Shown here piece by piece: positions 24,164 to 33,109 of a stretch of 64,000 nucleotides of DNA; position 1 is the stretch's first letter; every line of letters begins with the position of its first letter. The notes beneath the pieces were generated by a model. The model was not told where the DNA came from, did no database searches, and worked only from the letters and a program-made list of their open reading frames with translations. This DNA comes from Anaerolineae bacterium (lineage in GTDB: Bacteria; Chloroflexota; Anaerolineae; Promineifilales; Promineifilaceae), in NCBI GenBank assembly GCA_020848035.1, contig JADLAX010000077.1:178010-242009 (forward strand), read 5' to 3'. The position numbers were made by a program, and so were the translations under genes.

Positions 24164-26941
24164 ATGACACTGTCCGTTGATGTAATAAAGTGGGTAGATG
24201 GCAAATCTGAAGGCTGGACTTATGAATTTGAAAAACACAGCCCACATTTGATAGTTTTTGAACTTTCTCGTTTACCTAACTTTGCTGAACCCCGCTTTTC
24301 CGATCTAGGCAGTAATCTTGAAGATCGGAAAGCCGAAGTTGCTAGACGCCAGTTACAAATGCTCAGACAAATACATGCGCTGGGAAGCAATTTTGGATTG
24401 TCATTGCGCTTGAGAAAAGAGCAGAATAGATTGCGGTTGTTTATTGTTGTTCGTACAGACTTGCATGGGGAAGTTAAAATCGAACAATTATCACAACGAG
24501 TTTCTAACCTATTTCCAAAAGAGTACCATCTTCAACATATTACACCGGAAAACAGTCAAAACTGGCAGTTAGCAACTGATCTAAGTTTTACTCAATATAT
24601 TGATACTATATTTAAGCCAGAAGAACAACATCGTGCCAATACGTGGCCTTATTTCTATTTAGCCAATTTGTGGCAAAGCCAAGCTACGAACGACCTGGAA
24701 ACTCTCTGTAGAACATTATTGCGTTTTTCAGGAGAGGCAACCATTGATATTACTTTAGTGCCAACAGATTGGGGTAAAAACGAACGAGATTGGGTTGATC
24801 AATCTATAAAAGTAATGAGACAAGCTCTCAATGGTGAACGATTGCTTAGTAGCAACGATGGCAAAGTTCTAAAAGTATTCGAACCTATTCCGAGTTTACG
24901 TTCTCCGGTTGAAAATTACGAAAGCCTGATGAAACGGTATGATCAAAGTCGCCTTTTCCTTTATTCGTTTCGAGTTTTTGCCTCTGACGAACCTTTTAGC
25001 ATAACTCAGGCTCTTATTTCAAGCGCCACCCGTTCCAAAGCACAGGTAAAAACCCTTAAAAAGGAACAAACAGGATTTAGAAAAGAATTGAGATCTGCAA
25101 ATGCTGTTGACATTAATCCTGACACTTTACCTGATTGGTGGCTCAGTACAAGCTCTCTGCCATATCGTGCCCAACGTTTACACAGATTGGTAGATATTGA
25201 AGAAGTTGCTAGTTTTTGGCGATTCCCAATACCAGTAAGAGCTGGTTTCCCTGGCTTTGATTTGGATACTGGAGATGAAAGACCTGACACTGGGGCAAGA
25301 AGAATTGTCTCCAGTATGAAGCTTGGTGTTTTTACTGACGATGCAGCTCAAAAAGGAATCCAAGCTGATTTTAACATCCAAGGGTTAGCTAAACATGGGT
25401 TGATAGTTGGCGTGCCAGGCTCAGGTAAAACAACGACGATGTTTAACCTTTTGCAGCAGCTTTGGGTACGCGAAAGTAAAGAGGACAAAATACCCTTCAT
25501 TGTATTGGAACCGGCAAAAACTGAATATCGCGCACTAAAAACTATTTCGGGGTTTACCGATGATTTGTTGGTTTTTACTTTAGGAGATGAGCGAACCAGC
25601 CCTTTCCGCTTTAATCCGTTTGAAGTTCCTAATGGTATTCCAGTAGAAAGTCATATTTCCCGTTTAAATGCTTGCTTTGTTGGTGCATTTAGCCTTTTCG
25701 ATCCCTTACCATTGCTTCTGGACAAGGCAATTCGACTAACTTATGAAGTCAATGGATGGTACGATGATAGTATCGGAGGAGAATCAGGACTTGTCACGCC
25801 AACCCTCTCCGACCTTGTACAACAAGCAGAAGTAGTTATTAATTCATCAGGATATAGCGATAAACTGCGAGATGATTTTAATGCTGCACTTTTGCAGAGG
25901 CTTGAATCACTTAGGAGAGGATCGAAGGGTAGAATGTTAGATACACGAGAGTCTGTGCCTTTTGATCTTTTAATGAATAGTCCTGTAGTTTTAGAATTGG
26001 ACTCACTGAATGAAGATGAAAAAGCATTAATGATGATGTTTATTTTGACTTTTGTGTATGAATATGCTAAAGCAAACCGACGTTCCGGAAGCCCACTCCG
26101 CCATGTGCTAGTGGTCGAAGAAGCTCATAATTTAATTGGCGCGAGTGGAAATAGTTCTGAGTTTCGAGCTAATCCAAAAGAAATAGCTATTCGGTTGTTT
26201 ACCCGTATGTTGGCAGAAATGCGAGCTTTAGGGCAGGGGATTTTAATTGCCGATCAGTTACCGACGGCACTTGCACCGGAAGCGGTTAAGCAAACAAACT
26301 TAAAAGTGTTGATGCGAATGACTGCGCGCGATGACAGAGAAGAAATCGGTAATACAATGGATTTAGATGAAGCTGCTTTGAAAGCGGTAACTCGATTTAA
26401 AAGTGGTCAAGCCTTAGTCTATATCGAGGAATGGGACAGAGTTCGCCAGATTCAAACGCCAAATTTTAAGAGTATTTACCAAGTTGAAGAACCACCGGAT
26501 GATAGCGAACTATCTGGCGAAATGAGTCAATTTGAAGAAGCACAACCAACTCTGTTTATGCCGTTTGTAGAGTGTACATTTGGCTGTAAGCGGTGCAATC
26601 GTAGGGTCCGCAGTCAAGCTGAACAATTTATTCGCCCTTTGATCGGCAAAGGAAGAAATAATATTTCGTATTTTGTGCAAAGTGGTAGTTCAATATATGG
26701 AACGGTCTGCAAGACATTTAAGGCAAAGGTTGTTCAGGAGGCAATGAAGTTAAGAGAAAAATATTCTTACGTGGATTCCGTTTTGCCATTTTGTGCTTAT
26801 GTTCATTTGGTTAATTGGTCACCTGAAAACATAAGTGATTGCCAACGCTCGATGCAGGATTGTACTTGCAAATCAACCGGCTATGAAAATTGGTTTAAGG
26901 TAATGCTTGAGATAGGAGACAAAGTGAACTCAGTTGATTAA
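24164..26941 (+). CDS. HerA/VirB4-like ATPase with C-terminal Cys-rich domain
   Basis: The 925-residue protein has an N-terminal domain of about 380 residues (LRLRKEQNRLRLFIVVRTD, SQYIDTIF-like segments) as in VirB4/HerA-type ATPases. The RecA-like core shows Walker A VGVPGSGKTTTMF (about 416), the strand IPFIVLEPAKTEYRAL, Walker B HVLVVEEAHNL (about 647) and GILIADQLPTAL. The last ~130 residues contain CTFGCKRCNRRV and later CAY..CQRSMQDCTCK, a likely zinc domain. Such hexameric motors pump DNA or protein. The two coiled-coil proteins follow at 12 and 17 bp spacing, so one operon is likely. The gene is AT-rich and lacks the host palindrome. Confidence 0.85.
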   Translation: MTLSVDVIKWVDGKSEGWTYEFEKHSPHLIVFELSRLPNFAEPRFSDLGSNLEDRKAEVARRQLQMLRQIHALGSNFGLSLRLRKEQNRLRLFIVVRTDLHGEVKIEQLSQRVSNLFPKEYHLQHITPENSQNWQLATDLSFTQYIDTIFKPEEQHRANTWPYFYLANLWQSQATNDLETLCRTLLRFSGEATIDITLVPTDWGKNERDWVDQSIKVMRQALNGERLLSSNDGKVLKVFEPIPSLRSPVENYESLMKRYDQSRLFLYSFRVFASDEPFSITQALISSATRSKAQVKTLKKEQTGFRKELRSANAVDINPDTLPDWWLSTSSLPYRAQRLHRLVDIEEVASFWRFPIPVRAGFPGFDLDTGDERPDTGARRIVSSMKLGVFTDDAAQKGIQADFNIQGLAKHGLIVGVPGSGKTTTMFNLLQQLWVRESKEDKIPFIVLEPAKTEYRALKTISGFTDDLLVFTLGDERTSPFRFNPFEVPNGIPVESHISRLNACFVGAFSLFDPLPLLLDKAIRLTYEVNGWYDDSIGGESGLVTPTLSDLVQQAEVVINSSGYSDKLRDDFNAALLQRLESLRRGSKGRMLDTRESVPFDLLMNSPVVLELDSLNEDEKALMMMFILTFVYEYAKANRRSGSPLRHVLVVEEAHNLIGASGNSSEFRANPKEIAIRLFTRMLAEMRALGQGILIADQLPTALAPEAVKQTNLKVLMRMTARDDREEIGNTMDLDEAALKAVTRFKSGQALVYIEEWDRVRQIQTPNFKSIYQVEEPPDDSELSGEMSQFEEAQPTLFMPFVECTFGCKRCNRRVRSQAEQFIRPLIGKGRNNISYFVQSGSSIYGTVCKTFKAKVVQEAMKLREKYSYVDSVLPFCAYVHLVNWSPENISDCQRSMQDCTCKSTGYENWFKVMLEIGDKVNSVD

Positions 26942-26953
26942 GGGGGTGGTTAA

Positions 26954-27823
26954 ATGAGGCAAACACTTGAACAAACTGAAGGCCATATTCAACATCTTGA
27001 ACAAAGAACAGAACAAGTTGAAGACAAACTTGAAGATATAAATGAAAAGTTGCACCTGATTGAAAAATCGATTGCCAATTTGTACAAACAGGAAGATGCA
27101 GAAACGGCCGAAGCTTTGCACATAAATTTAAAATTCAGACAGAAAGAACAGGAAACTGCGCAGAACGAGATTGATCGAATTATTGGTGAATTAGATAGTG
27201 CAGAACAAGAATTGAGCGAAGTTCAAGCCCAAAATGAAGATTCACGCGCTGAGGTTGAGTCACTGCAAAAACTTGATGAAAATGTTGATAATGCACTTCA
27301 ACAAATTTCACAAAGAGATGAAATTATTCGCGTGCAGGAACAACAATGTCATGCTTTGAGAGAGAGGCTTGGTGGGAAGTTAACCGGAGACATAACTACC
27401 TATGTGCCCCGTACTACTCCCCCCATATCGGAAAGAATCAAGTGGGTTGATGTGGGTATGCAATCAGTATCTGTAAATGATTTACCAGTTCCAGAAGGGA
27501 TTAGCGATGCCAAGGATTTTAAGAAAATATCTATGGATAGGATGACGAATGGGATTTTTAAATTACAGGAAATGAAATCTGCCATTTCATCTGGAGAAGG
27601 AGCTAATAGTGATTTTTGGGCAGATTTTGATAGGCAACAAGGGTTAGAGTATTCTAACGGCTATCAGCAAGTTTATGATGCATTTTTTGGGGGAGATGCA
27701 ATAAAGGTCACATTTGATGGCAAGAATTACGATATTGTTAATGGTCGCCATCGTATTTGGTTAGCAAAACGATTAGGAATTGATTTTTTACCCATAAGAG
27801 TAACAAAAAAAGTTGAAAAATAA
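26954..27823 (+). CDS. Coiled-coil protein with C-terminal ParB-like domain (effector candidate)
   Basis: Residues about 1-145 form a long coiled coil (LEQTEGHIQHLEQRTEQVED, ..., VQEQQCHALRERLGG). The same pattern, with equivalent spacing, begins the next protein. Residues 150-289 form a different domain that ends YDIVNGRHRIWLAKRLGIDF, the NGRHR motif of ParB-like/sulfiredoxin folds, also known as C-terminal modules of polymorphic toxins. A shared N-terminus with exchangeable C-termini is the hallmark of polymorphic effectors. It directly follows the ATPase. The toxin role is inference. Confidence 0.7.
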   Translation: MRQTLEQTEGHIQHLEQRTEQVEDKLEDINEKLHLIEKSIANLYKQEDAETAEALHINLKFRQKEQETAQNEIDRIIGELDSAEQELSEVQAQNEDSRAEVESLQKLDENVDNALQQISQRDEIIRVQEQQCHALRERLGGKLTGDITTYVPRTTPPISERIKWVDVGMQSVSVNDLPVPEGISDAKDFKKISMDRMTNGIFKLQEMKSAISSGEGANSDFWADFDRQQGLEYSNGYQQVYDAFFGGDAIKVTFDGKNYDIVNGRHRIWLAKRLGIDFLPIRVTKKVEK

Positions 27824-27840
27824 ATTAAGTGAGGTAAATC

Positions 27841-28812
27841 ATGCACGAACGATTAGAACAATCTGAGTCACAAATTCAAAACCTTGAGTCGCAAGCTGAA
27901 CAGGTTGAACAACAAATGGAGGAAATCGAACAGAAGATTGAGGAAATAGAAAGCACAATTAATGCCCTTGAAAGCAAAGGTGATAGTGAAGCAGCTGCTG
28001 CCTTGCAATCCAATCTACAGCAAAAACAACAGGAGAAACAACAAACGGCACAGGAAGCTGACAGAGTTGCTCAAGAATTAGACCAGGTACAAAATGAAAT
28101 TAACGAGGTTAAACAACTTAACCAGGATTCTAAAGGCGAAATCTCAGCCTTAGCTAGCATTGGTGAGGACGTGAGTGCAGCTGAAAATGTGATCAGTGAG
28201 CGGGAAAGCTGGGCACAACAACAAGAACAACAGTGTCAACAATTAAAACAAAGACTTGCAAGATTGGCAGGCTCCGGTTGAAGAGACGTTTCTACTCTGT
28301 CCAGCGCTAAGCAAGAAAAAACAATAATAGATAATGATATTACATCCGGGCCTTGGCGTCTTGAATCGAACAATAGTGCAAGAGGAAGTGCTTTTGAGAG
28401 ATGGGTTAATCAGGAAAAGTTTGCTGGGCAAAAAACACGCCTCCAAATTTATCAGGAAGATAATGAGCATGTTTTATTGAGTAAATCAAGGAGATCAACC
28501 GATGGCTTTTGGTTAAGAGAAACTGCCATTTGGGACATGAAAGTTGGATATGAAAAAAAAACAATTGAAAAAGCGCAATTGAAGGATTACTATGCAATAT
28601 TATCTGCTGGTTATGTTAATGCTCGCAAGAGTAATGGAGAAATAGTATCACAGTCCATCCAAAGCGTTAACTACTTGTTTGATTCAAAAGCGGGAGCTGA
28701 AGCAAATCGCAACCTAATCGCTGATACAGGTAGCGAGAGAATTTTCATATTCTATCTCGACCAAAACAAAGAAATAGAAATACTAGACAATATTGCAGAT
28801 TATTCGAGTTAG
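27841..28812 (+). pseudogene. Coiled-coil protein with nuclease-like C-terminus, interrupted by in-frame TGA
   Basis: The first 146 codons encode a coiled coil matching that of the preceding gene (LEQSESQIQNLESQAEQVEQ ... QEQQCQQLKQRLARL). TGA at 28279-28281 follows GSG; the same frame then stays open for 176 codons to TAG at 28810-28812. The downstream part reads RDVSTLSSAKQEK...RGSAFERWVNQEKF...STDGFWLRETAIWDMKVGY and resembles a restriction-endonuclease-fold toxin (Glu in AFERW, D-x-K in WDMK). There is no good internal start. Either a nonsense mutation (CGA to TGA would do it) or readthrough is possible. Without the stop the product is 323 residues. Confidence 0.7.
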
Positions 28813-28868
28813 CAAGCCAAATGCGTTCTAATGAGAGTATAAATCAGATGTGATTCTAGGCGTAAAAT

Positions 28869-29957
28869 TTAAGCCCAGCCCTGTCCCTTCACAAAGTCGG
28901 TAATGACGGGGATGGTAACCTGCTGGCCCTGATAAGCCTGCCAGCCCCAGTAAATGGCAACAAACCATACAAGTAGTCCGGGAATGCCACATAATGGTGT
29001 CGATACGGCACCCACTACCAGACTTAGCAAGCCCCAGGCCAGTGCCTGTGCATTGTGTGTCTTCAAAAACGGCCGATTCTTCTTATCCTCCATCAACAAA
29101 ATAACGACCGGAATTAGTGGCGAAAAAACATATGTCAAAAGAGCCCATAATAAATCTTCATCGGATATTTCTCCCAGTTCCCCAATAGTGCTTTTTTGAA
29201 TTGACCTTTCTAGAAACAGCTGAATCGGTACTGATTCCGGCCGAACAAAATCTTGATCGTTGTTTTTCGAATAATTCTTCGAAAGTTGATTGTCTGATTT
29301 TAATTCCTCAATTAATTGAGTGTGCTCTGATTTACTCTCCTCAGATTGAGTCTGCTGTGTTTGCTGGTGTAGCTGAGTTTTGTTCGGAGGCTCAAAATGA
29401 ATCGGACGAGTTGTATTCGATATCTCATTAATACTGGGCCCTGCTGGATTATTCAATTCACCAACATCATCCGAATCCTGTTGAAGAATTGCTCTGATCC
29501 ATTTTAGCTCTTGTAAAAGTGATTCAAAATTTCTGCTATCAAATAAACTTTGCAATTCAGGTTCTTGCTTTAGTTCCCATTCAAACCAATCCAAAAAATT
29601 TTCGGTTGCTTGTGTCAGCTCAAATTGAGATGGAATAGACTCGTTATTAGAGTTTCTATATTCGGTCCAACAATTCACAAATTTAGTGACATTAGGTCTG
29701 CCAGTTCGCGTTAACAGCATTGAGAGCTCTGCTATCACGCCTGCTTGTAATAGCATCTTTTCGTTAAACAAATTTTCAACATTTCGGGGATAGTAAGTGC
29801 AAAATTTATTGTAAGCTCTATTTAAGGCTCTTCCAAATGCTAATTGAGTTGGTTGGCGACCAATAAGAGTGCGAACTTTGTCGCCTGAATTAGTGTTTTC
29901 TAAAACATATCCAATCACAGCTTCCGCTGTAGCTCCAATGAGTGTTTCAATCAGCAA
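28869..29957 (-). CDS. Protein joining an NLR-type N-terminal domain to a DUF4870 membrane tail
   Basis: The 362-residue protein starts MLIETLIGATAEAVIGYVLE and continues FGRALNRAYNKFCTYYPRNVENLF...ELSMLLTRTGRPNVTKF. In my judgement this resembles the helical domain found before NACHT or other STAND ATPase modules in filamentous bacteria. A low-complexity Gln/Ser/Glu linker (about 180-250) follows. The last ~100 residues (LLWALLTYVFSPLIPVVILL, FLKTHNAQALAWGL, VWFVAIYWGWQAYQGQQVTIPV) match the DUF4870 membrane family. There is no ATPase domain. It is convergent with the effector island. The role is unknown. Confidence 0.65.
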   Translation of the reverse strand: MLIETLIGATAEAVIGYVLENTNSGDKVRTLIGRQPTQLAFGRALNRAYNKFCTYYPRNVENLFNEKMLLQAGVIAELSMLLTRTGRPNVTKFVNCWTEYRNSNNESIPSQFELTQATENFLDWFEWELKQEPELQSLFDSRNFESLLQELKWIRAILQQDSDDVGELNNPAGPSINEISNTTRPIHFEPPNKTQLHQQTQQTQSEESKSEHTQLIEELKSDNQLSKNYSKNNDQDFVRPESVPIQLFLERSIQKSTIGELGEISDEDLLWALLTYVFSPLIPVVILLMEDKKNRPFLKTHNAQALAWGLLSLVVGAVSTPLCGIPGLLVWFVAIYWGWQAYQGQQVTIPVITDFVKGQGWA

Positions 29958-30059
29958 TTGCTCTCCAAACTGAATTTTATACGTAATATTAGTTGTTTGC
30001 CTTGCGAGAACTTAATGTATCCCTCATTGTATTTGTTAATGAATGTCAGGTCAATAAGT

Positions 30060-30087
30060 TTGCAATCGGCAAAATCGTGGTTAGAAT
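30060..30087 (+). promoter_or_regulatory. Promoter of fmt, probably leaderless
   Basis: TTGCAA (30060-30065), a 16-bp spacer and TAGAAT (30082-30087) stand 6 bp before ATG 30094. The transcript should start at about the start codon, and no Shine-Dalgarno sequence is present. Confidence 0.5.
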
Positions 30088-30093
30088 GCCGCT

Positions 30094-31029
30094 ATGGTCA
30101 AGGTTGTCTTCATGGGTACGCCGGAATTTGCCGTACCCGTCCTGCAAACGTTAATCGAAACACAAACGGTGGTTGGTGTGGTCACCCAGCCGGATCGACC
30201 GGCCGGGCGCGGCAAGCAGCTACGGCCGTCTCCCGTCAAAGTCACGGCAGAAGCGGCCCATATCCCCGTTTACCAGCCCAAATCGCTGCGCAGTGAAGAA
30301 GCGGCGCAGCCCTTGCGTGACTGGCAGCCGGACATCATCGTGGTGGCTGCGTTTGGGCAAATTTTACGGCCGCATGTGCTGAATTTGCCGCCGCACGGCT
30401 GCCTCAACATTCACGCCTCGCTGCTGCCGCGCTGGCGCGGCGCGGCCCCCATCCAGCACGCCCTCCTGGCCGGGGACGCCGAAACGGGCGTCTGCCTGAT
30501 GCAAATGGACGTGGGGCTGGACACCGGCCCGGTGTACGCCTGCCTGCCCACGCCAATTTCGCCCACGGAAACGGCCGCTTCCCTGCACGACCACCTCTCT
30601 ACCCTGGGGGCAAACCTGCTGGCGGTGCACCTGGACAACATCGTGGCGGGCAAGCTCAGCGCCACGCCGCAGGACAACGAGAAATCCACTTACGCCCCCA
30701 TGATCAGCAAGGAAGACGGCCGTCTCAATTGGCAGCAAACCAGCGCTGAGCTGGACCGCCGGGTACGGGCCATGACTCCCTGGCCGGGAGCGTTTACCAC
30801 CTGGCAGGGGGAAATGCTCAAAATCCTGGCGGCGCGGGTGGCGGGCGGCCGTTTACCCACCGGCCAACCCGGAACGGTAATCGCGTACGAAGAAGGTGCG
30901 GCCGTTCTCACCGCCGATGGGGCGTTGGTTTTGGAAGAAGTTCAGCTGGCGGGCAAGCGGGCAACGGCCGTTGCCGACTTTTTGCGCGGCTACGCCACCT
31001 TCATCGGCAGCCTCCTCGGGCAGAGTTAA
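30094..31029 (+). CDS. fmt: Methionyl-tRNA formyltransferase
   Basis: Fmt formylates initiator Met-tRNA with 10-formyl-tetrahydrofolate. The 311-residue protein has the N-terminal formyltransferase domain (VVFMGTPEFAVPVLQTLIE, VVTQPDRPAGRG) with the catalytic signature CLNIHASLLPRWRGAAPIQ. The C-terminal OB-fold domain includes PWPGAFT and TADGALVLEEVQLAGKR. Length and order are normal. It stands at the left end of a plus-strand run of genes of other functions; def is not adjacent. Confidence 0.93.
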   Translation: MVKVVFMGTPEFAVPVLQTLIETQTVVGVVTQPDRPAGRGKQLRPSPVKVTAEAAHIPVYQPKSLRSEEAAQPLRDWQPDIIVVAAFGQILRPHVLNLPPHGCLNIHASLLPRWRGAAPIQHALLAGDAETGVCLMQMDVGLDTGPVYACLPTPISPTETAASLHDHLSTLGANLLAVHLDNIVAGKLSATPQDNEKSTYAPMISKEDGRLNWQQTSAELDRRVRAMTPWPGAFTTWQGEMLKILAARVAGGRLPTGQPGTVIAYEEGAAVLTADGALVLEEVQLAGKRATAVADFLRGYATFIGSLLGQS

Positions 31030-31034
31030 CTAAG

Positions 31035-31089
31035 CCACGGATTACGCGGATTAACGCGGAAATTGGTTTAAAATCCGCGAAATCCGCGG
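31035..31089. repeat. Iterated-word hairpin (CCACGGATTACGCGGATTA type)
   Basis: Words CGGATTACGCGGATTAACGCGGA (31035-31060) face AATCCGCGAAATCCGCGG (31072-31089), then CAAGTTTTTTG. It lies between fmt and the next gene and may act as a terminator for fmt. Confidence 0.6.
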
Positions 31090-31119
31090 CAAGTTTTTTG
31101 ATTGTAGCGGAAGAAGCTT

Positions 31120-32181
31120 ATGGACATTTTAATTTATGGTGCGGGCGCAGTCGGCGGCTATTTGGGCGCGCGGCTGGCGCAGCACAGACACAACGTCACC
31201 CTCATCACCCGCGAGGTGATGGCTAAATTGATTGACGAAACCGGCCTGGAGCTGACCGAAGGCGGCAAGCGCATTGTGACTCGACCAACGGCCGTTACCT
31301 CCGTCGCCCAGGCTTTCAAAGACGGGCAAACCTACGATCTCATCATCCTCACCATGAAGGCGTACGACCTGGCAGCGGCCGTTGATCCCCTCATCGCCTT
31401 TTGCCCTCAGCCCAACATGATCATCACCACCCAAAACGGTATCGGCGTGGAAAAAGGGCTGATCAAGCAGTTTGGCGCCGAGCGAGTGATTGCCGGATCG
31501 TTTACCCTGCCCATCCGCAAGGAAACCACCACCCAACTGGTGGCCGAGCGCACCGACGGCGGTTTTTGCCTGGCGCCCACTCAACCCAAACAGGATATAC
31601 GGCCGTGGCTCAAGCTGTTTGCCGAGGCGGGTATGGATACCGAAGGGTACAAAGATTACGAGTCGATGAAGTGGTCTAAGGCGTTTCTGAACATCATCGC
31701 CAACGCCACCTCGGCTATTTTGAACCGGCGGCCCGGCCTGGTGTACGGTTCGGACGCTATCTTTGACCTGGAAATCAAGATGCTAAAAGAAACGCTGGCG
31801 GTGATGAAAGCCGCCGGGCACAAGGTGGTCGATTTACCGGCCGTGCCCGCTACCAAGCTGGCCTTTTCGGTAAAGCGCCTGCCGCGCGCCCTGCTCAAAC
31901 CCGGCCTCTCCAAGCTGGTCGCCGACGGCCGTGGTGACAAGATGCCCTCCTTCCACATCGACCTGACCACGGGCAAGGGCAAAAGCGAGGTGGTCTACCA
32001 CAACGGGGCGATTGCCAAGGCGGGCAAGGAACTTGGCGTGGCCACACCGGTCAATGCCGCCCTGACCGACATTTTGTGGAAGCTGACGCTGGAAAAGTTA
32101 GACTGGCGCGAATTTAACGGCCGTCCGCAACGACTCGTGCAAGAAGTCAAACGATACGAAGCCGTGATGGGGGGCAAGTGA
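31120..32181 (+). CDS. Ketopantoate reductase family (ApbA/PanE) dehydrogenase
   Basis: The 353-residue protein has the N-terminal NADP fold (ILIYGAGAVGGYLGARLAQ, NVTLITR) and DLIILTMKAYDL, with TTQNGIG containing the conserved Asn. The C-terminal helical domain has KWSKAFLNIIANATSAI (the Lys of the family) and PSFHIDLTTGKGKSEVVYHNG. PanE reduces ketopantoate to pantoate for coenzyme A synthesis, but many paralogues use other 2-keto acids. The protein is somewhat longer than classic PanE, so the substrate is left open. GGAAG precedes the ATG, and the TGA overlaps the next start. Confidence 0.85.
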   Translation: MDILIYGAGAVGGYLGARLAQHRHNVTLITREVMAKLIDETGLELTEGGKRIVTRPTAVTSVAQAFKDGQTYDLIILTMKAYDLAAAVDPLIAFCPQPNMIITTQNGIGVEKGLIKQFGAERVIAGSFTLPIRKETTTQLVAERTDGGFCLAPTQPKQDIRPWLKLFAEAGMDTEGYKDYESMKWSKAFLNIIANATSAILNRRPGLVYGSDAIFDLEIKMLKETLAVMKAAGHKVVDLPAVPATKLAFSVKRLPRALLKPGLSKLVADGRGDKMPSFHIDLTTGKGKSEVVYHNGAIAKAGKELGVATPVNAALTDILWKLTLEKLDWREFNGRPQRLVQEVKRYEAVMGGK

Positions 32182-33008
32182 TGCGGCAAGACGAGCAGGC
32201 GCTGCGCCAAACCTTCGTGCAGATTGGCCGCTTGATGTACGACAAGGGGTTCATCTGCGCCAGCGACGGCAACATTTCGGCGCGGCTGGGGCCGGATCGG
32301 CTGCTCATCACGCCATCAGGTTTACATAAGGGCCTGCTGGAGCCGGAGCACATGCTGATTGTGAATTTGGACGGGCAGGTGGTGCGGGGGGGATACGGCC
32401 GTTCCGCTCACCTCAAACCCACCAGCGAACTGCCCATGCACCTGGAAGCGTACCGCCAGCGGCCCGACATCGAAGCCGTCGTGCACGCCCATCCGCCTAT
32501 CACCGTCGCCCTCTCCATTGCCGGTATCCCCATGGCCGAATGCCTCATCCCCGAAGCGATTGTAATGCTGGGCATTGTGCCCACCACGCAGTACGCCACC
32601 CCTTCTAGCGAAGAAAATGTGCGTGCCATTCGCGACCTCATTCGCAATCATGACGGGCTGGTGTTGCAGCGGCACGGTTCGCTCACCGTGGGCGATTCGC
32701 CGATGCAGGCGTTTATGCGACTGGAATCGCTGGAGCAAAACGCGCGGATAGGGTTCATGCTGGCGCAGTTGGGCGTGCGCAATCCGCTGCCCCCAGGCGA
32801 GGTGGAAAAGCTGCTGCGCCAGCGGGAGCAGCTGGGCTGGAGCCATCCCGGCGAGCGCGCCGAATTTTGCCAGGTGTGCGGTGCCTGCCATCCTACCAGC
32901 CAACCTCACCGGCCCACGCTGCGCGCCAGCGATGCCCCGCCCACTCTCAACCAAACCGACCTGCGCGAACTCGTGGCCCAGGTGGTGCAAAAAACGCTCG
33001 GCAGTTGA
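32181..33008 (+). CDS. Class II aldolase/adducin family protein
   Basis: The 275-residue protein has the class II aldolase fold: GFICASDGNISARL, LLITPSGLHKGLL, the zinc-binding HAHPP near residue 97 and QRHGSLTVGD for the third His. Relatives cleave fuculose or rhamnulose phosphate or act as 3-oxo-tetronate decarboxylases. A C-terminal extension contains CQVCGACH, a possible extra metal site not typical of FucA. Its ATG overlaps the stop of the reductase gene (TGATG), so the two are co-translated and may share a pathway for short branched or sugar-derived acids. Confidence 0.85.
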   Translation: MRQDEQALRQTFVQIGRLMYDKGFICASDGNISARLGPDRLLITPSGLHKGLLEPEHMLIVNLDGQVVRGGYGRSAHLKPTSELPMHLEAYRQRPDIEAVVHAHPPITVALSIAGIPMAECLIPEAIVMLGIVPTTQYATPSSEENVRAIRDLIRNHDGLVLQRHGSLTVGDSPMQAFMRLESLEQNARIGFMLAQLGVRNPLPPGEVEKLLRQREQLGWSHPGERAEFCQVCGACHPTSQPHRPTLRASDAPPTLNQTDLRELVAQVVQKTLGS

Positions 33009-33035
33009 AGGTAGACCAGTGCTATAAAAACAAGT

Positions 33036-33089
33036 CCACAGATTACACAGATTAAGAGCAAAAATCTGTGTAATCTGTGAAATCTGTGG
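33036..33089. repeat. Iterated-word hairpin (CCACAGATTACACAGATT type)
   Basis: CCACAGATTACACAGATT (33036-33053) faces AATCTGTGTAATCTGTGAAATCTGTGG written in two words (33063-33089). It lies between the aldolase and the phosphodiesterase genes. Confidence 0.65.
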
Positions 33090-33109
33090 TTAAAAACTCA
33101 GGAAGCAGT

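Noticed and set aside
28279..28281. TGA read as selenocysteine
   Set aside because: No SECIS-like hairpin is visible right after the codon, and the position lies in a linker rather than at a redox site.
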